From positions 1 to 8,659 of the forward strand of contig JALSNL010000383.1 of the NCBI GenBank assembly GCA_026987055.1: 8,659 nt of DNA, given 5' to 3'. The notes under the pieces are model-generated. The model did not search any database. It saw only the letters and a program-made list of their open reading frames with translations, and had not been told where the DNA came from. Below, one piece after another: positions 1 through 6,186 of the stretch (within the stretch, counting starts at the first letter, position 1; each line of letters opens with the position of its first letter). A program made the position numbers and the translations under genes. This DNA is from Melioribacteraceae bacterium (GTDB lineage: Bacteria; Bacteroidota; Ignavibacteria; Ignavibacteriales; Melioribacteraceae).

Positions 1-1
1 T

Positions 2-886
2 CGTTTTCTTTTGATGAATACCGAAAATATAAAAATTGATAATTCATTAATTGATAAACATATTGATTTTGTTGATAAATGGATAGATTCCAAATTTCAA
101 AATTCGTTAAAACAATACACTGCCGCATTGGATAAATACGAAATAAACGGAGCAACAAAAATTTTATATTCGTATGTATGGAACAGCTTTTGCGATTGGT
201 ACATTGAACTGACCAAAAACAGATTATACAATTCGGAAAACGAAGAAATAAAATCGGCTGTATTAACACGCGCAATAAATCATTTTGATAATATGTTAAG
301 AATGATTCATCCGTTTATGCCTTTTATTTCGGAAGAACTTTGGAATATGTTGGAAGATAGAAAAGAAGGCGAAAGTATTTCAATAGCTCAATTTCCGCAA
401 ACCGACACAAATAAAATCAATAAAGAAGCGGAAAACAAAATGGAATTTGTTCAGAATATTGTTACAAGCATTCGTAACATAAGAGGTGAAATGAATATTC
501 CGCCTTCCAAAAAAATTGATGCTTACCTAAAAACCAAAACATTGGAAACCGAACAAATAAATTACATTAAAACATTGGCAAAAATTGATAACCTTGAATT
601 TGGCTCTGAGATTATAAAGCCGAAAGCTAGTGCATCTTCAGTTATCAAAAATTGTGAAATTTATATTCCTCTGGAAGGCATTATTGATTTAAGTGTTGAA
701 AGAGAAAGACTTTCCAAAGAAATTAAACGTTTGGAAGGAGCCTTGATTGGCGTTGAGAAAAAACTTAACAACGAAAGATTTGTGAACAATGCACCAAGCG
801 AAGTTGTTGAAAAAGAAAAAGCTAAAAAATCGGATTGGGAAAAATCATTAGAAAAGTTAAAAACCATTTTAGGTGATCTTTCTTGA
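2..886 (+). CDS. valS: Valine--tRNA ligase, C-terminal part (5' end outside window)
   Basis: Cytoplasmic class Ia aminoacyl-tRNA synthetase that charges tRNA-Val. The frame is open to the window edge and begins R-F-L-L-M-N, matching the S-R-F-x-L-M-N stretch where the ValS catalytic core passes into the anticodon-binding domain. The TTG at 11 is therefore an internal Leu codon, not a start. About 294 residues are visible, roughly the last third of a usual ValS. Numbered from the first visible residue, recognisable blocks are WNSFCDWYIEL (about 60-70), HPFMPFISEELW (103-114), IRNIRGEMNIPPSKK (157-171), and the C-terminal ValS coiled-coil arm (about 230-290) with RFVNNAPSEVVEKEKAK, which contacts tRNA. 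The HIGH and KMSKS motifs and the editing domain lie outside the window. The stop is TGA at 884-886. The family call is secure; only completeness is unknown. Confidence 0.96.
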   Translation, partial: RFLLMNTENIKIDNSLIDKHIDFVDKWIDSKFQNSLKQYTAALDKYEINGATKILYSYVWNSFCDWYIELTKNRLYNSENEEIKSAVLTRAINHFDNMLRMIHPFMPFISEELWNMLEDRKEGESISIAQFPQTDTNKINKEAENKMEFVQNIVTSIRNIRGEMNIPPSKKIDAYLKTKTLETEQINYIKTLAKIDNLEFGSEIIKPKASASSVIKNCEIYIPLEGIIDLSVERERLSKEIKRLEGALIGVEKKLNNERFVNNAPSEVVEKEKAKKSDWEKSLEKLKTILGDLS

Positions 887-894
887 AATAATGG

Positions 895-911
895 TTACTT
901 TTTAAAAGTAA
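895..911. repeat. Short AT-rich palindrome after valS
   Basis: TTACTTTTTAAAAGTAA gives 8-base complementary arms (TTACTTTT/AAAAGTAA) around one T, starting nine bases after the valS stop. The loop is too tight for the full stem, and no T-run follows on the + strand, so this is not a canonical terminator. It may weakly stall or protect the valS 3' end, or be chance in AT-rich DNA. Confidence 0.3.
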
Positions 912-926
912 TGAATAAAAACAATA

Positions 927-934
927 TAAATTTG
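927..934 (+). promoter_or_regulatory. Possible -7 element (TAAATTTG) for the DUF1016 nuclease gene
   Basis: TAAATTTG fits the Bacteroidota -7 consensus TAnnTTTG and ends six bases before the ATG at 940. No TTG lies about 20 bases upstream, so the -33 half is missing. If used, transcription would start at or next to the start codon. One octamer match in AT-rich DNA is weak evidence. Confidence 0.22.
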
Positions 935-939
935 TGTTG

Positions 940-2001
940 ATGGTTACATTGAAAAAAAATATAGAATACATTAAATGGGTAAATGAACTTAAAAACCTAA
1001 TACAAAAAACACAAATTAAAGCAGCGATAACCGTAAACAGAGAATTATTGTCTTTATATTGGAAAATTGGGAAATCTATTTCGGAAAAAGTTAATAAAGC
1101 TAATTGGGGAACATCTGTAGTTGAACAATTATCCAAAGACTTAAAGATTGAATTTCCTAATCAAAAAGGATTTTCAAGAAGTAATCTTTTCTCAATGAAA
1201 AAATGGTTCGAATTTTATACAAATTCCAATCTTGATATAAAAAAAGTCCAACAACTTGTTGGACAAATTCCTTGGGGACATAACGTTATTATTGTTTCCA
1301 AATCGAAAAGTATAAAAGAAGCTATTTTTTATTCAAGTAAAACAATAGAAAATAATTGGTCACGTGCCGTTTTGCTTCACCAAATAGAATTAGGTTTATA
1401 TGAACGGCAAGGGAAGGCAATTACAAATTTTCATAAAACATTACCAACTCCGCATTCTGAATTAGCAAATGAAACACTAAAAGATCCATATAAATTTGAT
1501 TTTCTCACCTTACAGGAAAAGGCAGTTGAAAAAGACATTGAAAATCAGCTTATAGAACATATTACATCATTCCTTCTTGAACTTGGTACCGGATTTTCAT
1601 TTGTAGGACAACAAGTTCCTATTAAAGTTGATAATCAAGATTTTCATATCGATTTACTTTTCTATCATATTAAACTTAAGTGTTATGTGGTTGTTGAATT
1701 AAAAGCTATAGAATTTAAAGCGGAATTTGCAGGGAAAATGAATCTTTATTTATCTGCCGTTGATGATACAATGAAAACAGACGCCGAAAATCCGACTATC
1801 GGATTATTATTATGCAAATCCAAATCCGAAATAATAGCTGAGTATGCACTAAGAGGAATGACTCAGCCGATAGGAATTGCCGAATATAAAATTACAAAAG
1901 CTATTCCAAAAGAAATAAAATCAAAACTTCCAACAATTGAAGAAATAGAAATAGCTACAACAAAAGCTATGCTTAAAACAAAGTTTAATAAAAGTATATG
2001 A
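940..2001 (+). CDS. YhcG/DUF1016-family PD-(D/E)XK nuclease-domain protein
   Basis: A 353-residue protein with the two-part architecture of the YhcG family. The N-terminal DUF1016 helical domain (about 8-160) includes SLYWKIGKSI, GFSRSNLFSMKKWFEFY and PWGHNVIIVSK. The C-terminal PD-(D/E)XK nuclease-like domain (about 180-335) has HIDLLFYH with Asp238 and VVELK with Glu253 and Lys255 as the expected metal and catalytic residues, followed by FAGKMNLYLSAVDD. All core residues are present, so it is not an obvious decayed copy. GTG 934, TTG 937 and ATG 940 are consecutive in-frame starts; ATG 940 is preferred, and no Shine-Dalgarno is visible. The family is widespread and often sits in variable or defence-associated regions, but its molecular role is poorly defined. 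No restriction-modification, toxin-antitoxin or transposase gene lies beside it. DNA cleavage is inferred from the fold motifs. Confidence 0.9.
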   Translation: MVTLKKNIEYIKWVNELKNLIQKTQIKAAITVNRELLSLYWKIGKSISEKVNKANWGTSVVEQLSKDLKIEFPNQKGFSRSNLFSMKKWFEFYTNSNLDIKKVQQLVGQIPWGHNVIIVSKSKSIKEAIFYSSKTIENNWSRAVLLHQIELGLYERQGKAITNFHKTLPTPHSELANETLKDPYKFDFLTLQEKAVEKDIENQLIEHITSFLLELGTGFSFVGQQVPIKVDNQDFHIDLLFYHIKLKCYVVVELKAIEFKAEFAGKMNLYLSAVDDTMKTDAENPTIGLLLCKSKSEIIAEYALRGMTQPIGIAEYKITKAIPKEIKSKLPTIEEIEIATTKAMLKTKFNKSI

Positions 2002-2020
2002 TACACTATTTGGTTAATAA

Positions 2021-2070
2021 AAGATTTATAACAAAACTAAATTTTATTAACATATAAATCTTAAATTTTT
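2021..2070 (+). terminator. AT-rich hairpin, possible terminator of the DUF1016 gene
   Basis: AAGATTTATA (2021-2030) and TATAAATCTT (2053-2062) are perfect 10-base complementary arms around a 22-base loop, followed by AAATTTTT (2063-2070). The stem starts 19 bases after the stop codon. The low-GC stem, large loop and offset T-run make it a weak intrinsic terminator. It ends only 12 bases before the next start codon, so it could instead lie in that gene's leader. Confidence 0.4.
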
Positions 2071-2082
2071 AGGCAAAAAATT

Positions 2083-3237
2083 ATGAAGAAATATTTAACC
2101 CTAATGACCGTTTCGTTTATACTTTTTTTCGTTCTTAATTCTTGTTCGGTCAAGATCGAAAAAACTTTCGATTTTTCCCCGGTAAATAAAATAATGGAAT
2201 CTGCAATTTCCGATTCTGTTTTTCCGGGTGCGGTTTTACTTTTCGGAATAGATAATAAATTTCTATATGAAAAAGCTTTTGGAAATTATACTTATGACAA
2301 ATCTTCAACACCGGTTTCGCTTAATTCAATTTTCGATTTAGCTTCTGTTTCCAAAGTAGTTGGAACTACTTCCGCTGCAATGATTTTAACGGATAAAGGA
2401 AAATTAAACTTAGACGAAAAAGTAATAACATACTTGCCGGAATTTAATAATAACGGAAAAGATAAAATCACAATTAGGAATTTACTTCTTCATAATTCCG
2501 GTTTACCTGCATTCAAAAAATATTACGATGAATATTCAACCGCCGGAGAAGTAATAAATGATATTATGAACTTAAAATTAATTTACGAACCCGGCACCAA
2601 ATATGTTTACAGCGATTTGGGAATGATTACTCTTCAAAAAGTAATTGAAAAAATAACAGGAAAAACTTTAGACAAATTTTTGACTGATAGTTTATTCAAA
2701 CCACTTGGAATGAACTTAACAATGTACAATCCGCCTAAAGAATTGAAATATAATTGCGTACCTACCGAGGTTGATACTTTTTACAGAATGCGATTATTGC
2801 AAGGAGAAGTTCATGATGAACGCGCATATTTGTTAAATGGTGTTGCAGGTCATGCCGGACTTTTTTCCACAGCCGAAGATCTATCAAAATTTATTCGTAT
2901 GTTACTAAACGGCGGTAAATTTAACGGGAAACAAATTCTAAACAAAAAAATAATTGATGAATGGACAACAAAACAATCGGAACAGAGCGATAGAGCTTTA
3001 GGCTGGGATACTCGTTCTAAAAAACATTCGTCTTCGGGTAAATATTTTTCTATGAACTCTTTCGGACACACAGGTTATACCGGAACATCAATTTGGGTGG
3101 ATAAAGAAAAAAAACTTTTTGTTATCCTACTAACCAACAGAGTTCATCCGACAAGAAAAAACAGAAAAATCATTAAATTCCGTCCGGTTATACATAATGC
3201 TGTTTACAGAAGTCTGTTTTCAGTAAATTCAAACTAA
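2083..3237 (+). CDS. Serine hydrolase lipoprotein, beta-lactamase/PBP (class C-like) fold
   Basis: A 384-residue secreted lipoprotein. It has Lys residues at 2-3, a hydrophobic stretch and the lipobox L-N-S-C with Cys21 as the predicted lipidation site, placing it at the envelope. The beta-lactamase-fold active-site motifs are all present: S-x-x-K as SVSK (Ser88, Lys91), Y-S-D at Tyr176, and HTG at 329-331 in the position of K/H-T-G. LLLHNSGLP (134-142) and GHAGLFSTAEDLSKF (256-270) are typical of the Pfam Beta-lactamase serine hydrolase family (EstB, PBP4*-like). Such proteins act as esterases, amidases or D-amino-acid peptidases more often than as true beta-lactamases, so resistance should not be inferred. 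In Bacteroidota, related domains occur fused to GH3 beta-N-acetylglucosaminidases; here the domain stands alone. The ATG is preceded by a weak AGG at 2071-2073. The substrate is unknown. Confidence 0.9.
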   Translation: MKKYLTLMTVSFILFFVLNSCSVKIEKTFDFSPVNKIMESAISDSVFPGAVLLFGIDNKFLYEKAFGNYTYDKSSTPVSLNSIFDLASVSKVVGTTSAAMILTDKGKLNLDEKVITYLPEFNNNGKDKITIRNLLLHNSGLPAFKKYYDEYSTAGEVINDIMNLKLIYEPGTKYVYSDLGMITLQKVIEKITGKTLDKFLTDSLFKPLGMNLTMYNPPKELKYNCVPTEVDTFYRMRLLQGEVHDERAYLLNGVAGHAGLFSTAEDLSKFIRMLLNGGKFNGKQILNKKIIDEWTTKQSEQSDRALGWDTRSKKHSSSGKYFSMNSFGHTGYTGTSIWVDKEKKLFVILLTNRVHPTRKNRKIIKFRPVIHNAVYRSLFSVNSN

Positions 3238-3263
3238 AAAATAATGAAGGAAAATTTTAGACT

Positions 3264-3277
3264 AAAAAATATTTTTT
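3264..3277. repeat. 14-base AT palindrome upstream of sucC
   Basis: AAAAAATATTTTTT is a perfect palindrome in the 91-base gap between the serine hydrolase stop and sucC. It could be part of a sucC promoter or upstream element, or help end the preceding transcript. No TAnnTTTG promoter match is present here: the nearest is TA-n4-TTTG at 3270-3279, two bases too long. Chance is plausible in DNA this AT-rich. Confidence 0.2.
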
Positions 3278-3328
3278 TGTATTATTAAATAATGAAATTT
3301 TACAAACTTATTAAACTCAAAGGTTGTC

Positions 3329-4492
3329 ATGAAAATTCACGAATATCAAGCAAAAGAAATTTTTAGAAAATTCAACGTTCCCGTACCGAAAGGGAAAATG
3401 GTAAGAAGCGTTGATGCAGCTGTTAAAGCCGCAAAAGCATTAGACGGAAAAGTTAAAGTTGTTAAAGCCCAAATACACGCCGGCGGAAGAGGTAAAGGCG
3501 GCGGTGTTAAAGTTGCCAAAAACTTAAATGAAGTAAAAAAATACGCAAAACAAATTCTCGGGATGAATCTTGTTACTCATCAAACCGGACCGGAAGGGAA
3601 AGTTGTTAAAAGATTACTAATTGAAGAAGGCGTTAATATAGAACGTGAGCTTTATGTTGGTATTACTTTGGACAGAGCAAAATCAAAAAATGTTGTAATG
3701 GCATCTACCGAAGGTGGCGTTGAAATTGAAAAAGTTGCCGCGGAAACACCTGAAAAAATTATTAAAGAAACTATAGAACCCGGACTTGGAATGCAGCCAT
3801 ATCAAGCAAGAAAAATTGCTTTTGCACTTGGATTGCAAGGTGCACAATTAAAAAATGCCATGAAATTTTTAATGTCTCTTTATAAAGTTTATGAAGCTAC
3901 AGATGCTTCAATTGCAGAAATAAATCCTTTGGTAGTAACAAAAGAAGGAGATGTTATTGCCTTGGATGCTAAAATGAACTTTGATGACAATGCTCTTTAC
4001 AGACATCCTGAAATCACCAAATACAGAGACTTAAGCGAAGAAGAACCACTTGAAATTGAAGCTTCGAAATATGACTTAAATTATATTAAATTAGACGGTA
4101 ATGTTGGCTGTATGGTTAACGGAGCCGGATTGGCAATGGCTACAATGGATATTATTAAATTAGCCGGTGGCGAACCGGCAAACTTTTTAGATGTTGGCGG
4201 CGGTGCTAATAAAACAACTGTTGCAAACGGTTTCAAAATTATTTTAAGCGATAAAAATGTTAAAGCAATTTTAATTAATATTTTCGGCGGTATTGTTCGT
4301 TGCGATAGAGTAGCACAAGGTGTAATAGATGCCGTAAAAGAAATTAAAGTTAAAATTCCAATTGTTGTTAGATTAGAAGGTACCAACGCAGAAGAAGCCG
4401 GAGTATTATTGAAAAATTCCGGTATGGCATTTGAAGTTGCTACTACTTTTGAAGATGCCGCTAAAAAAGTTACATCTGTTTTGGCAAACTAA
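3329..4492 (+). CDS. sucC: Succinate--CoA ligase (ADP-forming) subunit beta
   Basis: The beta subunit of succinyl-CoA synthetase, which interconverts succinyl-CoA and succinate with ATP formation in the TCA cycle. Its 387 residues match the E. coli SucC length. It starts [12 protein letters not shown], typical of the family's ATP-grasp domain, with the nucleotide loop AGGRGKGGG (51-59) and EINPL with Asn199 plus Asp213 as Mg-binding residues at the same numbers as in E. coli. The C-terminal CoA-ligase domain has [15 protein letters not shown] (260-274), [14 protein letters not shown] (280-293) and [10 protein letters not shown] (317-326). ATG 3329 has an AAAGG Shine-Dalgarno at 3319-3323 with a 5-base spacer. 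The catalytic-His alpha subunit, sucD, is not next to it: the next gene is on the opposite strand. It must therefore be encoded elsewhere if the enzyme is functional. Confidence 0.97.
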   Translation: MKIHEYQAKEIFRKFNVPVPKGKMVRSVDAAVKAAKALDGKVKVVKAQIHAGGRGKGGGVKVAKNLNEVKKYAKQILGMNLVTHQTGPEGKVVKRLLIEEGVNIERELYVGITLDRAKSKNVVMASTEGGVEIEKVAAETPEKIIKETIEPGLGMQPYQARKIAFALGLQGAQLKNAMKFLMSLYKVYEATDASIAEINPLVVTKEGDVIALDAKMNFDDNALYRHPEITKYRDLSEEEPLEIEASKYDLNYIKLDGNVGCMVNGAGLAMATMDIIKLAGGEPANFLDVGGGANKTTVANGFKIILSDKNVKAILINIFGGIVRCDRVAQGVIDAVKEIKVKIPIVVRLEGTNAEEAGVLLKNSGMAFEVATTFEDAAKKVTSVLAN

Positions 4493-4502
4493 TTATTTTT
4501 TT

Positions 4503-4532
4503 TGTAGGAACAAAGCTTGCTTTGTTCCTACA
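4503..4532. repeat. Perfect 30-base palindrome, REP-like hairpin between convergent genes
   Basis: TGTAGGAACAAAGC and GCTTTGTTCCTACA are perfect 14-base complementary arms around TT. The element lies between convergent sucC and the histidine kinase gene, and the kinase TAG stop (4528-4530, minus strand) is inside its right arm. It could form a strong hairpin in either transcript. The T-run (4496-4503) precedes it on the + strand, and on the minus-strand transcript the hairpin is followed by As, so it is not a textbook intrinsic terminator for either gene. The GTAG beginning and GC-richer palindrome resemble REP elements mobilised by RAYT transposases. Copy number cannot be judged from one window. 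Confidence 0.75.
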
Positions 4533-5553
4533 TTTCCAATGGTAACTTAAAACCAAATGTAGAACCTATTCCCTTTTTACTTTTTACCCAAACCTTTCCA
4601 TTATGTTCTTCCACTATTTTTTTCGCAATCCATAACCCCAATCCGGAGCTGCTTTCTCCACCGGTTGGTTTTGTACTTAATGTAACACCTTTTTCAAATG
4701 CATGTATAATTTCATCCTGGGTTAATCCGAAACCATTATCATTTACTTCTACAATTGCATATTTATCATCAAACTGTGTGGTTACATTTACCGTTGCATT
4801 TTTAGGAGAATATTTAACTGCATTACTTACAAAATTATCCACTACCTCTTTAATTTTGTTTTCATCAAATTCAACAATTGGTAATGCCAAAGATTTTTTT
4901 AATAATAATGAAATATCTTTGCTATCGGCTTTTATTTTATTTGTTTGTACAATTTCTTCAACTACGTCATTTAAATTGTTTTTCTTTTTTTTAATCGAAA
5001 TTTCTACTTGTTCCTGAGCAACAATAGTAGAGAACTCATCTGCCAAGTTTAATATTCTGGAAGAAGTTTCCAATAAACCTTTCAAAACTTCTTGTTGTTC
5101 TTGAGCATTTAGATCATAGGATTCAAGCAAATCAACAAAATTTTTAATTGTGGAAGCAGGATTTTTTATATCATGTGCAACCATTGCAAGAGTTTCTTCT
5201 TTTTGAACACGTAATTGTTTAAGTTTTTTCTCACTTTGAGCTAACTGCTCTTTTTGTTCCTCCAAAGAAAGAATTGTTTCCTTTAGTTCTTTTACTTTTA
5301 ATTTTAATTTTCTATTTTTTTCTTCTAAAAAGAAAATCTCCGAATTTAGTTTTTTATTTTCTTCCTTTAACCTTTCAAGTTTAGAAAGATTTTTATTAAC
5401 TATTTCTTCCTGTTCTTTTTCGTCATTTTCTCTGGTTTTCCCGGAACTATTACTTCCTTTTCTAACAAACAAATATACTATTCCTGAAAAGAGTAAGAAA
5501 ACCAATACAATTGAAATTATTCCTATAATATTAAATTGCACGTTATGCCCCAA
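4528..5553 (-). CDS. Membrane-anchored sensor histidine kinase, orphan
   Basis: A 341-residue two-component sensor kinase. One transmembrane segment lies near the N-terminus (about 8-30) with almost no external domain. A Lys/Glu-rich coiled coil follows (about 45-120), then HisKA with the phosphoacceptor in VAHDIKNP (His127), then HATPase_c with the N box DNFVSNAVKYSP (Asn240/Asn244), G1 box NDNGFGL (271-277) and G2 box SSSGLGLWIAKK (301-312). All catalytic boxes are intact. No PAS, HAMP or receiver domain is seen and no response regulator is adjacent, so partner and signal are unknown. The frame has no ATG before residue 124, and an in-frame stop (TAA) directly precedes TTG 5553. The start is therefore TTG 5553 or GTG 5541, the latter with a GGGG six bases upstream; the GTG start would give 337 residues. 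The coiled coil probably relays an intramembrane or cytoplasmic signal. Confidence 0.93.
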   Translation of the reverse strand: MGHNVQFNIIGIISIVLVFLLFSGIVYLFVRKGSNSSGKTRENDEKEQEEIVNKNLSKLERLKEENKKLNSEIFFLEEKNRKLKLKVKELKETILSLEEQKEQLAQSEKKLKQLRVQKEETLAMVAHDIKNPASTIKNFVDLLESYDLNAQEQQEVLKGLLETSSRILNLADEFSTIVAQEQVEISIKKKKNNLNDVVEEIVQTNKIKADSKDISLLLKKSLALPIVEFDENKIKEVVDNFVSNAVKYSPKNATVNVTTQFDDKYAIVEVNDNGFGLTQDEIIHAFEKGVTLSTKPTGGESSSGLGLWIAKKIVEEHNGKVWVKSKKGIGSTFGFKLPLEM

Positions 5554-5652
5554 TTAAAAATTTTAATTAAATAAACGTTTCATACATATAATCGTAAAAA
5601 TCCTTAATTAATAAAGAAAAATGAAAAAAATACATTTATATTAAAAAAAAAC

Positions 5653-5683
5653 TTGATTTCTACAGAAACGACCTTTAGTTTTG
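5653..5683 (+). promoter_or_regulatory. Bacteroidota-type promoter of lrp-glnA
   Basis: TTG at 5653-5655 and TAGTTTTG at 5676-5683 (consensus TAnnTTTG) are separated by 20 bases, the arrangement described for the -33/-7 promoters of the Bacteroidota housekeeping sigma factor. Transcription would begin near 5688-5690, leaving about 35 bases of leader before ATG 5725. The reading frame could be extended upstream to TTG 5653, but that would start translation inside this promoter, which argues for the shorter protein. Confidence 0.6.
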
Positions 5684-5686
5684 TAG
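5660..5686. promoter_or_regulatory. Candidate operator: inverted repeat over the lrp promoter
   Basis: CTACAgAAAC (5660-5669) is complementary to GTTTTGTAG (5678-5686) apart from one extra base. The two half-sites are 8 bases apart, and the right half overlaps the -7 element. A dyad here would lie upstream of the predicted transcription start, so it would act as DNA, not as an RNA hairpin. Lrp/AsnC proteins commonly bind imperfect dyads and regulate their own promoter; binding by the adjacent regulator is inferred. Confidence 0.42.
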
Positions 5687-5724
5687 GCATAATTTACTTT
5701 TTTACTAAAATAATAAGGCGTGGT

Positions 5725-6186
5725 ATGCTGGACGCAATAGATATTAAGATTCTGAATGTTTTACAAGAAGCCGGTAGAACAAAAAGAAAAACTTTGGCAG
5801 AGTTGGTAGGATTATCACTTCCTTCATTAAGCGAAAGATTAAAAAAATTAGAGGAAAGAAATATTATTGAGGGTTATTATGCCAAAGTAAATAGAAAACC
5901 ATTTAACCTGGATTTAATGGCATTTATAACTGTGATTATGAGTACATCAAATAAGTATAGCGCATTAAAAGAGCATGTTGCGGAAACACCCGAAATTTTA
6001 GAATGCCATGCAGTACTTGGAGAAGGCTCGCACATTTTAAAAGTTGTTGTAAAAGATACCGAATCACTTGAAAAACTTTTAAGCAAAGTACAATCATGGG
6101 ATGGTGTAATAAGAACAGTTACAAGTTTTGTATTATCAACAATAAAAGAAACAACTAAAATAAAAATTACAGAAGGAGGAAAATAA
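5725..6186 (+). CDS. Lrp/AsnC-family transcriptional regulator
   Basis: A 153-residue DNA-binding regulator of usual family length. The N-terminal helix-turn-helix runs about 2-55: LDAIDIKILNVLQEAGR, then KTLAELVGLSLPSLSERLKKLEERNIIEGYYAKV. The C-terminal RAM/AsnC ligand-binding and oligomerisation domain runs about 62-145, with MAFITVIM, CHAVLGEGSHILKVVV and VRTVTSFVLS-like segments. ATG 5725 is chosen because it places Met directly before the canonical LDxxDxKIL start and has AAGG at 5715-5718 as Shine-Dalgarno; the upstream open frame runs through the promoter. The stop TAA overlaps the glnA ATG (TAATG), so the two genes are co-transcribed and probably translationally coupled. The context points to control of glutamine synthetase by an amino acid or nitrogen signal, but the effector cannot be read from the sequence. 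It may also autoregulate through the dyad over its promoter. Confidence 0.93.
   Translation: MLDAIDIKILNVLQEAGRTKRKTLAELVGLSLPSLSERLKKLEERNIIEGYYAKVNRKPFNLDLMAFITVIMSTSNKYSALKEHVAETPEILECHAVLGEGSHILKVVVKDTESLEKLLSKVQSWDGVIRTVTSFVLSTIKETTKIKITEGGK
6173..6179 (+). promoter_or_regulatory. Strong Shine-Dalgarno of glnA
   Basis: AAGGAGG six bases before the glnA ATG, inside the last codons of the lrp gene. It is the only near-perfect Shine-Dalgarno in the window; other starts have weak or no such signal. With the one-base stop/start overlap, it should give glnA higher output than lrp from the same mRNA and allow reinitiation by terminating ribosomes. Confidence 0.8.

Noticed and set aside
822..1136. 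104-codon open frame on the minus strand across the valS/nuclease junction
   Set aside because: It is antisense to the ends of two well-supported genes, with low-complexity hydrophobic content and no recognisable domain.
2083..3237. Calling the serine hydrolase a beta-lactamase resistance gene
   Set aside because: It has the fold and SxxK/YSD/HTG motifs, but these are shared with esterases and peptidases; nothing indicates antibiotic hydrolysis.
3243..3287. 14-codon frame (ATG 3243) in the leader before sucC
   Set aside because: No Shine-Dalgarno, no regulatory codon run and no terminator-like hairpin after it; nothing supports a leader peptide.
4517..5017. 166-codon open frame on the + strand
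   Set aside because: It is wholly antisense to the histidine kinase catalytic domain, whose motifs are all intact, and it resembles no known family.
5653..5724. Upstream extension of the Lrp/AsnC protein from TTG 5653
   Set aside because: The extension runs through a good promoter match, has no family similarity and would start translation before the predicted transcript begins; ATG 5725 has a Shine-Dalgarno and the canonical N-terminus.
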